Assembly: GCF_005871205.1 (NCBI RefSeq)
Contig: NZ_SWKM01000013.1
Location: 558,001 to 622,000 of the forward strand
Source of the DNA: Marinobacter alexandrii
GTDB taxonomy: Bacteria > Pseudomonadota > Gammaproteobacteria > Pseudomonadales > Oleiphilaceae
Direction of reading: 5' to 3'
DNA: 64,000 bases
Each line of letters starts with the position of its first letter. Within the stretch, counting starts at the first letter, position 1. The position numbers were made by a program, and so were the translations under genes. The notes under the pieces were generated by a model. The model made no database searches, had not been told where the DNA came from, and saw only the letters and a program-made list of their open reading frames with translations. Shown here piece by piece: positions 38,441-49,058 of this stretch.

Positions 38441-39676
38441 TCAGAACTGCCCCGTAAACCAGGCTTTCATGCGCTCAAACAGCGAGGGTGCTTCTTCACC
38501 CTTGAGCACCGGCGCCCGCCCAAGATCCATCTGGCGGAAGCCATGGATCAGCAACCCGACGCCCGTGGCGTAAATCGGGTTGTTGACCACTTCCGTCATG
38601 CCCGAGACCGCCTGCGGACAGGCCAGCCTTACCGGCATGTGGAAGATTTCCTCGGCCAGTTCCACCACGCCTTCCATGGTGGAGGAACCGCCCGTGATAA
38701 CGATGCCTGCCGGGATCATGTCCTCGAACCCTGACCGGCGCAGCTCGGACTGGACCAGCGTGAACAGCTCCTCGTAGCGCGGTTCGACCACTTCCGCCAG
38801 GGCCTGACGGGACAGGTCTCTAGGCGCACGATCGCCAACGCTCGGAACCTTGATGGTTTCATCGGCCCCGGCCAGCTGTGTCAGGGCACAGGCATACTTG
38901 ATCTTGATTTCCTCGGCGTTCTGCGTGGGTGTGCGCAGCGCCATGGCGATGTCATTGGTGACCTGGTCGCCGGCAATGGGGATGACCGCGGTGTGGCGAA
39001 TGGCACCGCCGGTGAAGACCGCGATGTCGGTGGTTCCGCCACCAATGTCGACGACACAGACACCCAGTTCTTTTTCGTCTTCGGTCAAAATGGCGTGGCT
39101 GGAGGCCAGTTGCTCCAGGATGATGTCATCCACCTCGAGACCGCAGCGCTTGACGCATTTTTCAATGTTCTGGGCGGCGTTAACGGCACAGGTCACCAGG
39201 TGCACCTTGGCTTCAAGCCGGACACCAGACATGCCCATCGGCTCCTTGATGCCTTCCTGGCTGTCAATCACGAACTCCTGCGGCAGGATGTGCAGGATTT
39301 TCTGGTCCGCCGGAATCGCTACCGCCTGGGCCGCATCAATGACCCGATCGATATCAGCCTGGGTCACTTCACGATCGCGGATTGCGACAATGCCATGGGA
39401 GTTCAGGCTCTTGATGTGACTACCGGCAATGCCGGCATACACCGAGTGAATACGGCACCCCGCCATGAGCTCAGCCTCTTCCACCGCACGCTGGATGGCC
39501 TGGACGGTGGTTTCGATGTTTACCACCACCCCACGCTTGAGCCCCCGTGAAGGATGGGAACCAATGCCCACCACCTCAATGGTGCCGTCCATCTTGCGCT
39601 TGCCGACTATCGCAACCACCTTGGATGTTCCGATATCGAGGCCGACAATCATGTTTTCCGTTTCAACCGATGACAT
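38441..39676 (-). CDS. ftsA: Cell division protein FtsA
   Basis: Actin-like ATPase that tethers FtsZ to the membrane and recruits the divisome. Seen: MIVGLDIGTSKVVAIVGKR phosphate-1 motif, VVDIGGGTTDIAVF phosphate-2 motif, VITGGSSTMEGVVELAEEIF adenosine motif, and a C-terminal amphipathic helix PSLFERMKAWFTGQF for membrane binding. 411 residues from the ATG at 39676; in-frame sequence upstream overlaps ftsQ and is not family-like. Confidence 0.98.
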   Translation of the reverse strand: MSSVETENMIVGLDIGTSKVVAIVGKRKMDGTIEVVGIGSHPSRGLKRGVVVNIETTVQAIQRAVEEAELMAGCRIHSVYAGIAGSHIKSLNSHGIVAIRDREVTQADIDRVIDAAQAVAIPADQKILHILPQEFVIDSQEGIKEPMGMSGVRLEAKVHLVTCAVNAAQNIEKCVKRCGLEVDDIILEQLASSHAILTEDEKELGVCVVDIGGGTTDIAVFTGGAIRHTAVIPIAGDQVTNDIAMALRTPTQNAEEIKIKYACALTQLAGADETIKVPSVGDRAPRDLSRQALAEVVEPRYEELFTLVQSELRRSGFEDMIPAGIVITGGSSTMEGVVELAEEIFHMPVRLACPQAVSGMTEVVNNPIYATGVGLLIHGFRQMDLGRAPVLKGEEAPSLFERMKAWFTGQF

Positions 39677-39711
39677 GTATCTCACCAAACCGTGGTCTGA
39701 ATTAACCGTTG

Positions 39712-40551
39712 CTATGATTTCGGGCCGGAAGCGGCTTGCGCCGCCTTCCATTGCACCGCCACACCGTTGGTGTAGCGGGCATCAACCCGACTGACTTCGT
39801 CCGACCGTGACGCCAGTCGGGTTTCATAAACTGTGATAAACCGTTCGAACCTTTGCTCTACCTGATCCCGGCCCAGCACCACTTCGATGCCGTTGGCCAG
39901 TTTCAGGGTCCATGCACCACGCTGTTCCAGCGACAAACCTGCGAAGTTCAAGCCATGGCCGACCAGTTGCTCACTCATTGTCTGCGCCATGCGAATGACA
40001 TCCCGAACTCTCTCATCGGGCCCCGCCAGCTTCGGCAGCCGACCAGCCACCTCCGGATTGGGCGGCAAAAACAGCTCGCCGGTACGGCTAACCAGACGAC
40101 CATCGGTCCAATAGGCCAATGGCTTCTTTTCGCGAATGTCGATGGCCAACCGATCCGGCCAGACCCGGCGCACAGCCGCTGATTCAACCCAGGGCCGACG
40201 CTCCAGGCTGTCCTTGATCTCCGACAGGTCAGTGGCGAAGTAGCTCTTACCAATCCAGTTGCCGGCAGCACGTTCAATCGCAACTTTGCTGTCACCCATC
40301 AACTCGCCATTCACGTCGACCGCCAGAATCTGCTGATCCATGGCTCCCAGCACCTTGCCGGTGCCCCAGGGCACCAGCGCTGCAAGCAGTACGATTACTG
40401 CCCCCATGCCAACCTGTAACCAGGGCACGGTGGCCAGCACTGCCTTCAACACGCCAAACCGGTCCCGCTCCGGGCCGAGGGACGTAGCCCCCCGGCGCCG
40501 CGGGGGATCGGACGGTTCCGCCCGACTCCGGATCAGCAGTGTCTCAAGCAT
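39712..40551 (-). CDS. ftsQ: Cell division protein FtsQ
   Basis: Bitopic divisome protein that links FtsB/FtsL to early components. Seen: basic cytoplasmic N-terminus with a cluster of Arg and Pro, one membrane segment (VGMGAVIVLLAALVPWG), the POTRA domain (ILAVDVNGELMGDSKVAIERA onward) and the FtsQ domain (DRLAIDIREKKPLAYWTDGRLVSRTGELF). 279 residues. The ATG at 40551 overlaps the ddlB stop by eight bases, implying coupled translation. Confidence 0.96.
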   Translation of the reverse strand: MLETLLIRSRAEPSDPPRRRGATSLGPERDRFGVLKAVLATVPWLQVGMGAVIVLLAALVPWGTGKVLGAMDQQILAVDVNGELMGDSKVAIERAAGNWIGKSYFATDLSEIKDSLERRPWVESAAVRRVWPDRLAIDIREKKPLAYWTDGRLVSRTGELFLPPNPEVAGRLPKLAGPDERVRDVIRMAQTMSEQLVGHGLNFAGLSLEQRGAWTLKLANGIEVVLGRDQVEQRFERFITVYETRLASRSDEVSRVDARYTNGVAVQWKAAQAASGPKS

Positions 40552-41524
40552 CGCTACCCTCCTTGGTGTTACAAACCAGGGTGTCACGGAGTATCCGGAC
40601 CACCAGCTCCTCAAAGCTGATGCCCGCCGCCTTGGCCGCCATGGGCACCAGGCTATGGTCGGTCATACCTGGCACCGTATTCACTTCCAGCAACCAGAAC
40701 TGACCGTCGTCATCCTGCATGATGTCGACACGTCCCCAGGTCCGGCAGCCCACCACCCGGAACGCATCCAGAGCCAGCTGCTGCAGACGGATCTCGTCGT
40801 CGGTCGCCAAGCCACAGGGAATCCGGTACCGGGTGTCGTCGGCCAGGTACTTGGCGTCGTAGTCGTAGAACACGTGGTCAGTGCTCAAGCCAATGGCCGG
40901 CAGGGCCCGGTCCTGAAGCAGGCTGACGGTGAACTCCGGCCCTTCAATCCACTCTTCCACCAATACCAGGGTATCCAGCACCTCGGCTTCCTCGTAGGCT
41001 TCTACCAGCTCCTCGGCGGTGTTGACCTTACGGATGCCGATGCTGGAGCCCTCGCGGGACGGCTTTACGCTTAATGGCACCCGCAGCTCCGCCACGATTT
41101 TCTCTGCTTCATCGGCAGACGACATGGTGCGGAACTTCGGTGTCGGCAGACCACAGCCCTCGAACACGTACTTGGTGCGTAACTTGTCCATGGCAAGTGC
41201 CGACGCCAGCACTTCACTCCCGGTGTACGGAATCTCCGCCTGGGCGAGAATCGCCTGGAGCGTGCCATCCTCGCCACCGCGCCCGTGCAGGGCGATGAAG
41301 ACCCGGTCAAAATCCGGAGCTTCCACGGTCTTCAACAGGCAACCACGGACATCCACGGCAAAGGCATCAACGCCGGCGGAAACCAGGGCCGCAAGCACGG
41401 CCTTTCCGCTTTTCAGGGACACGTCCCGCTCCGCGGAATCTCCCCCCATGAATACGGCCACGCGCCCCAGCGCTCGCACGAGTTCAGGGGGTGCCTGATA
41501 GGGCTGGGGTTCGGGATGTTGCAT
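40544..41524 (-). CDS. ddlB: D-alanine--D-alanine ligase
   Basis: ATP-grasp enzyme that makes the D-Ala-D-Ala dipeptide used by MurF. Seen: GGDSAERDVSLKSGKAV at the N-terminus, FIALHGRGGEDGTLQAIL, KPSREGSSIGIRKV, and the metal/ATP site FWLLEVNTVPGMTDHSLVP. 326 residues from the ATG at 41524, which follows the murC stop after one base; a TTG five codons earlier is an alternative. Confidence 0.97.
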   Translation of the reverse strand: MQHPEPQPYQAPPELVRALGRVAVFMGGDSAERDVSLKSGKAVLAALVSAGVDAFAVDVRGCLLKTVEAPDFDRVFIALHGRGGEDGTLQAILAQAEIPYTGSEVLASALAMDKLRTKYVFEGCGLPTPKFRTMSSADEAEKIVAELRVPLSVKPSREGSSIGIRKVNTAEELVEAYEEAEVLDTLVLVEEWIEGPEFTVSLLQDRALPAIGLSTDHVFYDYDAKYLADDTRYRIPCGLATDDEIRLQQLALDAFRVVGCRTWGRVDIMQDDDGQFWLLEVNTVPGMTDHSLVPMAAKAAGISFEELVVRILRDTLVCNTKEGSDA

Positions 41525-41525
41525 G

Positions 41526-42971
41526 TCACTCACTGGCAATTACTCCTGCTGCGGCCAATCTGGCCGCCACACCACCAATATCTCCGGCGCCCTGAGTCAT
41601 CAGCAGGTCACCGTCCTGCAGCACGTTCGCCAGCAGGCTTTCGATTTCGTTGTTGTCTTCCACAAACATCGGCTCAACCTTGCCCCGCTGCCGGATGCTC
41701 CGACAGAGAGCCCGGCCATCAGCACCGGGAATGGCGGCTTCACCTGCTGAATAGACATCCATCAGCAACAGGCCGTCGACTTCAGACAGCACCCGCACGA
41801 AGTCCTCGTACAGGTCGCGGGTACGGCTGTAGCGATGGGGCTGATAGAGCATCACCAGACGTCGGCCCGGCCAGGCATCGTGGGCAGCGCGGATGACCGC
41901 CTCCACCTCGGTGGGATGGTGGCCGTAATCGTCCACCAGGGTGATGTTGCCCTTTGGCGTCTGGTAATCACCGTAAACCTGAAACCTGCGCCCGACGCCG
42001 GCAAAACTTGCCAGGCCCTTACAGATAGCGGCGTCGTCCACACCCTCGTCGGTAGCCACGGCAATCGCCGCCACCGCATTCAGGACGTTATGGCGACCCG
42101 GCATTTTCAGTTCTACCGACAGATCGGACCGGCCACTGGGGCGCTTCACCACAAAGCGGGTACGCAGGCCGTCTGATTGAATCTGTTCCGCGCGGTAATC
42201 CGCCTCCGGGTTGTCGATTCCGTAGGTGATGATGGCGCGGGAAATGCGCGGAATAATTTCGCGGACGTAGGCGTCGTCCACACACATCACGGCGACCCCA
42301 TAGAACGGCAGGTTATGCAGGAAATCGACGAAGGTCTGCTTCAGCTTCTCGACATCACCGCCGTAGGTGTCCATGTGATCGGCTTCGATGTTGGTCACCA
42401 CCGAAATCACCGGTGTCAGGTGCAGGAACGAGGCATCGCTCTCATCGGCCTCCGCCACCAGATAACGGGAACCGCCCAGTTGGGCATTGGTACCGGCGCT
42501 GTTGAGCTTGCCACCGATAACAAAGGTGGGATCCAGCCCGGCTTCGCCCAGCACTGAGGCAATCAGGCTGGTGGTTGTGGTCTTACCGTGGGTGCCTGCC
42601 ACTGCAATGCCATGGCGATAGCGCATGATCTCGGCGAGCATCTCGGCCCGCGGTACAATCGGCACCCGGCGACTGCGGGCAGCAGCCACTTCCGGGTTGT
42701 CCGCTGATACCGCGGTGGACACGACCACCACATCGGCCTTGCCACTGTTCTCGGCACGGTGGCCAATGTGCACTTCAATACCCATGGCTTCCAGGCGCTT
42801 GGTTACCGCTCCGGATTTCAGATCGGAACCTGAAACGTCGTAACCCTGGTTCTTGAGCACTTCTGCGATACCACTCATACCGGCGCCGCCAATACCCACG
42901 AAATGGATGTGGCGGATACGGCGCATTTCCGGCACCTGGTAAACCAGCGGCGGATTAGTTGGGTCAGCCAT
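41526..42971 (-). CDS. murC: UDP-N-acetylmuramate--L-alanine ligase
   Basis: Adds the first amino acid, L-Ala, to UDP-MurNAc. Seen: [18 protein letters not shown]-terminal nucleotide-binding motif, ATP-binding [16 protein letters not shown], and [18 protein letters not shown] in the C-terminal domain. 481 residues. Its start overlaps the murG stop by eight bases. Confidence 0.98.
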   Translation of the reverse strand: MADPTNPPLVYQVPEMRRIRHIHFVGIGGAGMSGIAEVLKNQGYDVSGSDLKSGAVTKRLEAMGIEVHIGHRAENSGKADVVVVSTAVSADNPEVAAARSRRVPIVPRAEMLAEIMRYRHGIAVAGTHGKTTTTSLIASVLGEAGLDPTFVIGGKLNSAGTNAQLGGSRYLVAEADESDASFLHLTPVISVVTNIEADHMDTYGGDVEKLKQTFVDFLHNLPFYGVAVMCVDDAYVREIIPRISRAIITYGIDNPEADYRAEQIQSDGLRTRFVVKRPSGRSDLSVELKMPGRHNVLNAVAAIAVATDEGVDDAAICKGLASFAGVGRRFQVYGDYQTPKGNITLVDDYGHHPTEVEAVIRAAHDAWPGRRLVMLYQPHRYSRTRDLYEDFVRVLSEVDGLLLMDVYSAGEAAIPGADGRALCRSIRQRGKVEPMFVEDNNEIESLLANVLQDGDLLMTQGAGDIGGVAARLAAAGVIASE

Positions 42972-44049
42972 TGGCGGCCTCCAGACAATAATTCACAACT
43001 CTCTCCGTTGCATCGGGGCGGGCCAACGTGCGCGCGGCCTTCGCCATGTTGATTACGCGGGTCCGGTCGCGTCCTAGATCAGCCAGGGTCTCTGCCAGGT
43101 TTTCCGGGGTCAGCCGGGTCTGGGGAATCAGCACCGCCGCTCCGGCCGCGACCATCTGCTGACCGTTCTTGGTCTGATGGTCATCAACCGCGTGGGGAAA
43201 GGGCACCAGAATCGCTCCGACCCCAGCCGCGCACAGTTCAGACACCGTCAGCGCTCCAGCACGGCAGAGCACCAAATCGGCCCAGGCATAGGCCTCGGCC
43301 ATATCCTTGATGAAGGGCTCGACATTCACATCCAGCCCCTGCTGTTCATAGGCGGACCGGGCCGCCTCCAAATGCTTTTCACCACACTGATGACGGATGA
43401 CCGGGCGGTCAGCCTCGTCCATTGCCGCCAGCGCTTCCGGCACTTGCCGGTTAAACACCTCGGCACCGAGACTGCCACCCACAATAAGTACCCGCAGCGC
43501 TCCCTCGTGCTCGGTCATGCGGTCTTCCGGCGTAGGTAGCCGGGCCAGATCCTGGCGCACCGGGTTGCCCGTGCAGCGGGTAACCACACCGGCACCGAAA
43601 CTGCCCGGGAAGGCCTCCAGCACAGTTTCTGCAAACCGAACCAGAATCCGGTTGGTCATTCCGGCAACCGCGTTCTGCTCATGAATCACCAGCGGTGTCC
43701 GGGTCAGCCAGGCCGCAACGCCGCCCGGGCCGGTGACGAAGCCACCCATGCCGACCACGCAGTGGGGACGAATACGGCGCATGATGGTGAACGCCTCGCC
43801 CAATGCGCGCATCAGACGAAATGGTGCTTTCAACAACGCCAGCTTGCCCTTACCGCGCAGTCCGGAAATATGGATTAGCGACAGCGGGATGTCGGTATCG
43901 CCGATCAGTCGCTGTTCCATGCCGCCGCTGGCGCCCAGCCAGAACACCTGATGGCCCTGTGCCTCAAGCGCCCTGGCCGTAGCCAACGCAGGAAACACAT
44001 GACCACCGGTGCCACCGGCCATCATCAGGAACCGACGTTGCTCACTCAT
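42964..44049 (-). CDS. murG: Undecaprenyldiphospho-muramoylpentapeptide beta-N-acetylglucosaminyltransferase
   Basis: Converts lipid I to lipid II at the inner face of the membrane. Seen: GT-B fold with [19 protein letters not shown] near the N-terminus, [14 protein letters not shown], and the UDP-GlcNAc-binding region [34 protein letters not shown]. 361 residues from the ATG at 44049, overlapping the ftsW stop by eight bases. Confidence 0.98.
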   Translation of the reverse strand: MSEQRRFLMMAGGTGGHVFPALATARALEAQGHQVFWLGASGGMEQRLIGDTDIPLSLIHISGLRGKGKLALLKAPFRLMRALGEAFTIMRRIRPHCVVGMGGFVTGPGGVAAWLTRTPLVIHEQNAVAGMTNRILVRFAETVLEAFPGSFGAGVVTRCTGNPVRQDLARLPTPEDRMTEHEGALRVLIVGGSLGAEVFNRQVPEALAAMDEADRPVIRHQCGEKHLEAARSAYEQQGLDVNVEPFIKDMAEAYAWADLVLCRAGALTVSELCAAGVGAILVPFPHAVDDHQTKNGQQMVAAGAAVLIPQTRLTPENLAETLADLGRDRTRVINMAKAARTLARPDATERVVNYCLEAANG

Positions 44050-45241
44050 AGGCAGCGCCTCCCCGGGTTCGGCGACCGGTCTTTTCGCCGGCCAGACGAA
44101 CTTTGTCCAAACGCTCCATTTCCACTCGAGCCAGAACGCCAATACTCACGCACATAATCATCAAACTTGAACCGCCATAGCTCACCAGTGGCAGGGTCAG
44201 GCCCTTGGTCGGCAGCATGCCGGTACTGACCGCGATGTTGATGGTTGCCTGCAGACCGATCAGCAGCGTGATGCCGTAGGAAAAGCAGGCACCAAAGGGC
44301 ATATCTGCTTTCTCTGCCCGGCGGGCAATCACGAAGCCGCTGACCACCAACAGAGTGAACAGGGCCAGCACGATCAACGATCCCAACAATCCGAATTCCT
44401 CGGCGATAATCGCAAACACGAAGTCCGTGTGGGCCTCGGGCAGATAAAACAATTTCTGGATCGAGTTGCCGAGCCCGACACCGCCCCAGTCTCCCCGGCC
44501 AAAGGCGATCAGCGACTGGGTCAGCTGATAGCCGCTGTCGAACTGGTCTTTCCAGGGATCGAGATAACTGACCACCCGCTTCAGTCGATAAGGCTGGGTC
44601 AGCACCAACAGCGACCCCAGCACCACCAGGATCACAATCAGCGGCACGAACCGGCTGAGCCGGACGCCACTGAGGAAAATCATGCCGGCGGCGGCCGATA
44701 CCAGCACTACCGTGGCACCAAAATCCGGCTGAATAACCAGCAACACCGAGGCAACCCCCAGCACGACCAAGGGCTTGAGAAAGCCTGGCCAGGTGTTCAG
44801 CAACTCGTCCCGGCGGCGCACCACGTACCCGGCCAGATAGGCAATCAGGCACAACTTGGCGACTTCCGAGACCTGCACGTTAAACAGGCCAAACGGGATC
44901 CAGCGAGTGGAGCCGTTGACGGTCCGCCCCAGCGGCGTCAACACCAGCACCAGGGCCAGCAGTCCAACCCCGAGCAGTAACCAGCCACTACGTTCCCACC
45001 AGGCAACCGGCACATTCACCGCCACCAGGGCCATGCCGCAACCCAGCGCGGCAAACAACAACTGGCGGATAACATAGTGGTAGCTGTTACCCATGGTCTC
45101 GGCCGCCATATCCATGGACGCCGAGGAAATCATCACCACCCCCATCACCAGTAGCGCCACCGAGCTGATCACCAGCATCGGCAGCGGCTGGATTTCACCC
45201 AGCCACTGATGTCGGTTTGGTGCGGCGACTCCGGTCTGCAT
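44042..45241 (-). CDS. ftsW: Cell division SEDS protein FtsW
   Basis: Septal peptidoglycan glycosyltransferase that works with FtsI. Seen: 399 residues, about ten membrane segments, STRWIPFGLFNVQVSEVAKL, QPDFGATVVLV, LPEAHTDFVFAIIAEEFGLLG and LPLVSYGGSSL. Paralogue of rodA in this window. Its start shares one base with the murD stop. Confidence 0.98.
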   Translation of the reverse strand: MQTGVAAPNRHQWLGEIQPLPMLVISSVALLVMGVVMISSASMDMAAETMGNSYHYVIRQLLFAALGCGMALVAVNVPVAWWERSGWLLLGVGLLALVLVLTPLGRTVNGSTRWIPFGLFNVQVSEVAKLCLIAYLAGYVVRRRDELLNTWPGFLKPLVVLGVASVLLVIQPDFGATVVLVSAAAGMIFLSGVRLSRFVPLIVILVVLGSLLVLTQPYRLKRVVSYLDPWKDQFDSGYQLTQSLIAFGRGDWGGVGLGNSIQKLFYLPEAHTDFVFAIIAEEFGLLGSLIVLALFTLLVVSGFVIARRAEKADMPFGACFSYGITLLIGLQATINIAVSTGMLPTKGLTLPLVSYGGSSLMIMCVSIGVLARVEMERLDKVRLAGEKTGRRTRGGAAYE

Positions 45242-46581
45242 CAGAGCGCCTCCACTAATGCGCGGAACTGCTGGCCGCGATCGAGGTAGTCGCGGAACAT
45301 ATCGAAGCTGGCGCAGGCCGGTGAAAACAGGACCCGGTCGCCAGTCTGGGCCAGCTTACCGGCGGTTGATACCGCGTCCGCCAGCGTTTTGACCTGATGA
45401 CACTCAACACCGGTACCCACAGCGTCGGCAATCAGCCCGGCATCGCGGCCAATCAGCACCAATGCCCGACAATGCAACAGTGCCGGCGCCTGCAACGGTG
45501 CGAAATCCGCACCCTTGCCCTCACCGCCGGCAATCAGCACCACCTTGCCCTGTTCCGGCGCCAGGCTTTCAATCGCCGCCACCGAGGCGCCAACGTTGGT
45601 GCCCTTGGAGTCGTTGATGTAGTCAACACCGGCTACCTGACGGATAAATTCGCAGCGATGCGGCAACCCCCGGAACTTGCGTGCCACCTCCAGCATCACA
45701 TCCATCGGCAGTCCGGCTGCGCGGCCAAGGCCGAGGGCCGCCATCACATTGCTGACGTTGTGGTGCCCCATGAGTGACAGTTCACTGGTTCGCAGCAGAT
45801 TGTCGAAGCCAAAGGTCACCCAGGTTCCGTTGTCATCGTCGCGGGTACTGAAGGTCTCCGGATTGACCCGATGGAATCCGTAACAGATGAACTGCAACCC
45901 TTCCCGTGCCATTGGCGTGCTCAAGGCATCGTCCAGATTCACCACGGCGGTTTTGCAGCCCTGGAAGATGCGTTGCTTGGCCTGGAAATAAGCCATTTTG
46001 TTCGGGTACCGATCCATGTGGTCGTCACTGACATTCAGCACGGTGGCCGCCAGTGCATGCAGACCCTCTGTGGTTTCCAGTTGGAAGCTGGACAGCTCCA
46101 ATACATAGAGGTCAGCGCCACGGCCAAGCAGATCCAACGCCGGCGTGCCGATGTTGCCACCCACTTCGACCTTGCGACCGGCTGCCAGAGCCATCTCACC
46201 GACCAAGGTGGTAACCGTAGTTTTCCCATTGGAACCCGTGATAGCCACGATCGGCGCATCCGCAGCTTCGGCGAACAGGTCAATATCGCCCCGAATTCGG
46301 GCGCCGGCCTGTGCGGCCTGTTTGATCGCCGGCTCTGCAACGTCGATACCCGGGCTAACAACCAATTCGTTGAAGCCGGAGAACAGGTCCGCATCGAACG
46401 GCCCCAGGTGAACCGGCACATCTGGCCAGCCTGCGCGCAACTCGTCCAGGCCAGGAGGCGCTTCGCGACTGTCGGCAACCGCGATATCCCGCCCCTGCTC
46501 GGACAGATAGCGCACGCAGGAGAGCCCGGTTTTACCGAGCCCTACTACCAATGTGCGACGATCCGAAACAATGACGCTCAT
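45241..46581 (-). CDS. murD: UDP-N-acetylmuramoyl-L-alanine--D-glutamate ligase
   Basis: Adds D-Glu to the muropeptide precursor. Seen: VVGLGKTGLSCVRYL, ATP-binding AITGSNGKTTVTTLVGEMA, LNVSDDHMDRY and FINDSKGTN-like YINDSKGTNVGAS. 446 residues from the ATG at 46581; a TTG four codons upstream (46593) would put the start three bases after the mraY stop and cannot be excluded. Confidence 0.97.
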   Translation of the reverse strand: MSVIVSDRRTLVVGLGKTGLSCVRYLSEQGRDIAVADSREAPPGLDELRAGWPDVPVHLGPFDADLFSGFNELVVSPGIDVAEPAIKQAAQAGARIRGDIDLFAEAADAPIVAITGSNGKTTVTTLVGEMALAAGRKVEVGGNIGTPALDLLGRGADLYVLELSSFQLETTEGLHALAATVLNVSDDHMDRYPNKMAYFQAKQRIFQGCKTAVVNLDDALSTPMAREGLQFICYGFHRVNPETFSTRDDDNGTWVTFGFDNLLRTSELSLMGHHNVSNVMAALGLGRAAGLPMDVMLEVARKFRGLPHRCEFIRQVAGVDYINDSKGTNVGASVAAIESLAPEQGKVVLIAGGEGKGADFAPLQAPALLHCRALVLIGRDAGLIADAVGTGVECHQVKTLADAVSTAGKLAQTGDRVLFSPACASFDMFRDYLDRGQQFRALVEAL

Positions 46582-46596
46582 AGACGATGCCAACCC

Positions 46597-47682
46597 TTAG
46601 CGTATTTTCAGACTGGCCAGGCCAATCAGGACCAGAACCACGGTGACCACCCAGAAGCGCACGATTACCCGCGGCTCAGGCCAGCCTTTTAATTCAAAAT
46701 GGTGGTGCAACGGCGCCATACGGAAAATCCGCCGACCGGTGAGGCGGAACGAGGCCACCTGCAGGATCACCGACACCGTCTCCATGACGAACACGCCACC
46801 CATGATGAACAGCACGATCTCCTGGCGGACCACCACTGCAACCACACCCAGCGCGGCGCCGAGAGCCAACGCGCCGACATCGCCCATGAAGACCTGGGCC
46901 GGATAGGTGTTGAACCAGAGGAAACCGAGCCCGGCACCCACGATCGCACCGCAGAAAACAATCAGCTCACCGGTTCCCGGCAGGTGAGGAATCAGCAGGT
47001 AGTTGGCGAACTGGGCGTGGCCGGACAGGTAGGCGAAAATCCCCAGTGCACCGGCGACCATTACCGTAGGCATGATCGCCAGGCCATCCAGGCCGTCGGT
47101 GAGGTTCACCGCATTACTGCTGCCGACGATGACGAAATAAGTCAACAGGATGAAAATGACCGGGCCAAGTGTCAGTGATACCTGCTTGACGAACGGCACA
47201 TACAGGGAGGTTTCCTGGGGCATCGACGAGCTGAAGAACAGGGCGATAGCAGCCGCGGCACCAATGACCGACTGCCAGAAGTACTTCCAGCGCCCCGGCA
47301 GACCACGGGGGTTGCGCTCCACGACCTTGCGGTAGTCGTCGACCCAGCCGATGGCCCCGAACAACAGCGTGACCGATAGGGTGATCCAGACGTAGCGGTT
47401 ACTGAGATCGGCCCACAGCAGCGTGCTGATACCGATGGCCACCAAAATCAGGGCGCCACCCATGGTCGGCGTGCCAGCTTTGCTCAGATGGGTTTGCGGG
47501 CCATCGTCGCGTACTGCCTGGCCGATCTGGTACTGGCTCAGCTTGCGAATCATCACCGGTCCGATGATCAGTGAGATCAGCAGCGCCGTGAGGGTACCCA
47601 GGATCCCACGCAGGGTCAGGTACTGAAACACGGTCAGTGCCGAGAAATATTGTGATAGAACCTCTGTCAGCCAGAGCAGCAT
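46597..47682 (-). CDS. mraY: Phospho-N-acetylmuramoyl-pentapeptide-transferase
   Basis: Integral membrane enzyme that loads the muropeptide on undecaprenyl phosphate to form lipid I. Seen: 361 residues, about ten membrane segments, [11 protein letters not shown], catalytic-site Asp in [20 protein letters not shown], and the C-terminal [22 protein letters not shown] with the family His triplet. Start overlaps the murF stop by sixteen bases. Confidence 0.98.
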   Translation of the reverse strand: MLLWLTEVLSQYFSALTVFQYLTLRGILGTLTALLISLIIGPVMIRKLSQYQIGQAVRDDGPQTHLSKAGTPTMGGALILVAIGISTLLWADLSNRYVWITLSVTLLFGAIGWVDDYRKVVERNPRGLPGRWKYFWQSVIGAAAAIALFFSSSMPQETSLYVPFVKQVSLTLGPVIFILLTYFVIVGSSNAVNLTDGLDGLAIMPTVMVAGALGIFAYLSGHAQFANYLLIPHLPGTGELIVFCGAIVGAGLGFLWFNTYPAQVFMGDVGALALGAALGVVAVVVRQEIVLFIMGGVFVMETVSVILQVASFRLTGRRIFRMAPLHHHFELKGWPEPRVIVRFWVVTVVLVLIGLASLKIR

Positions 47683-49058
47683 GAGTTATTCACCTTGTCT
47701 TTAATTCCCTCTACCACGCGATCCATGGCAGAACTGCGGGACCCCTTCACCAACACCGTCAGCGGCGACTGCTTCGCGCTGATCACAGCGTTAACGGCGT
47801 CTTCGTGGGTCTGATATACCTCTGTCGCTGCACCAAAGCCCTCGGCATAGCCTTCACAGCCAGGGCCAACGGTCAGCAAACGTTCAATCTGTTCAGTACG
47901 GGCGAATTCACCCACTTCCCGGTGCAGGGCCTTGGCCTGCGGGCCCAGTTCGGCCATGGCGCCGAACACGGCGATGCGTTCGCCCGGCTGCTTGGCCAGG
48001 ACACTGAGCGCTGCCTTCATAGACGCCGGGTTGGCGTTGTAACTGTCATCAATGACAGTCAACCCTGGCGCGAGCTCGATATTCTGCAGGCGGCCCTTAA
48101 CCGGCGCTAACGCCGCCAGTCCGGCGACGATGGCCTGATCATCAGCACCCAGCTCCCGGGCGGCGGCAATGGCCAGCATGGCGTTGGTCTGGTTGTGCTC
48201 ACCCGCGAGTGCCAGGCCTACGGTGCAACTCCATCCGTCTGGCCCGATGACCTGGAACGCCTGACCGAGTGCCTGCGATTGAACCGCTTTCACGCCGTAA
48301 TCGGCGTCGGTGCGGCCCTGCCGGCTGACACTGACCACGCGGCGATGCCCTGCCCGCGCCTGCCATTGGTCAAAGGCGGGGTCGTCGCGGTTCAGCACTA
48401 CCAGACCGTCATCTTCGACACCTTCGATGATTTCGCCCTTGGCCTGGACAATGTTCTCGTAGCTGCCAAATCCTTCCAGATGCGCCGAGCCAGCGTTGGT
48501 CAGCACCACAACCTGGGGCCGGGTAATGGCCACGGTGTGGGCAATTTCGCCCAGCCCGCTGGCGCCCAACTCAATGGCGCCATAGCGGTGTTCCGGTGCC
48601 AGCCCAAACAGGGTCAGCGGTACGCCAATGTGGTTGTTCAGGTTGCCACTGGTGGCCAGTGTCGGACCCAGTTGCGCGAGGATTGCCGCGGTCATTTCCC
48701 GAACGGTGGTCTTGCCACTGCTGCCGGTCACGGCCACCAATCGGGCGGTGCTTTCGTTGCGATTGCCACCGGCCAGCTGGGCCAAGGCGTTAATGGTATC
48801 GGACACCACCAGTTGCAGAAGGTCCACGGTGGCGTCCGCCTCATCCACAACGGCGGCCACCGCACCACGGTCACGGGCCATCTGCAGGAAGCGGTGACCG
48901 TCAAAATTATCTCCCCGCAAGGCGACGAACAGTTGCCCCGGCCCAATTGACCGGGTGTCCGTGGAAACGCCAGTAAACTGGACTCCCTCAAGTCCTGGTC
49001 TGGCGCAGGTAGCACCGGTCCACTGCTGGGCTTCCGCCAGCGAGAAGGCGCGCATCAT
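47667..49058 (-). CDS. murF: UDP-N-acetylmuramoyl-tripeptide--D-alanyl-D-alanine ligase
   Basis: Adds the D-Ala-D-Ala made by DdlB. Seen: N-terminal domain with [18 protein letters not shown]-binding [33 protein letters not shown] and [15 protein letters not shown]. 463 residues. Starts at the ATG at 49058 inside the murE stop (ATGATG here; a four-base overlap), so the order murE-murF is translationally coupled. Confidence 0.98.
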   Translation of the reverse strand: MMRAFSLAEAQQWTGATCARPGLEGVQFTGVSTDTRSIGPGQLFVALRGDNFDGHRFLQMARDRGAVAAVVDEADATVDLLQLVVSDTINALAQLAGGNRNESTARLVAVTGSSGKTTVREMTAAILAQLGPTLATSGNLNNHIGVPLTLFGLAPEHRYGAIELGASGLGEIAHTVAITRPQVVVLTNAGSAHLEGFGSYENIVQAKGEIIEGVEDDGLVVLNRDDPAFDQWQARAGHRRVVSVSRQGRTDADYGVKAVQSQALGQAFQVIGPDGWSCTVGLALAGEHNQTNAMLAIAAARELGADDQAIVAGLAALAPVKGRLQNIELAPGLTVIDDSYNANPASMKAALSVLAKQPGERIAVFGAMAELGPQAKALHREVGEFARTEQIERLLTVGPGCEGYAEGFGAATEVYQTHEDAVNAVISAKQSPLTVLVKGSRSSAMDRVVEGIKDKVNNSCCSG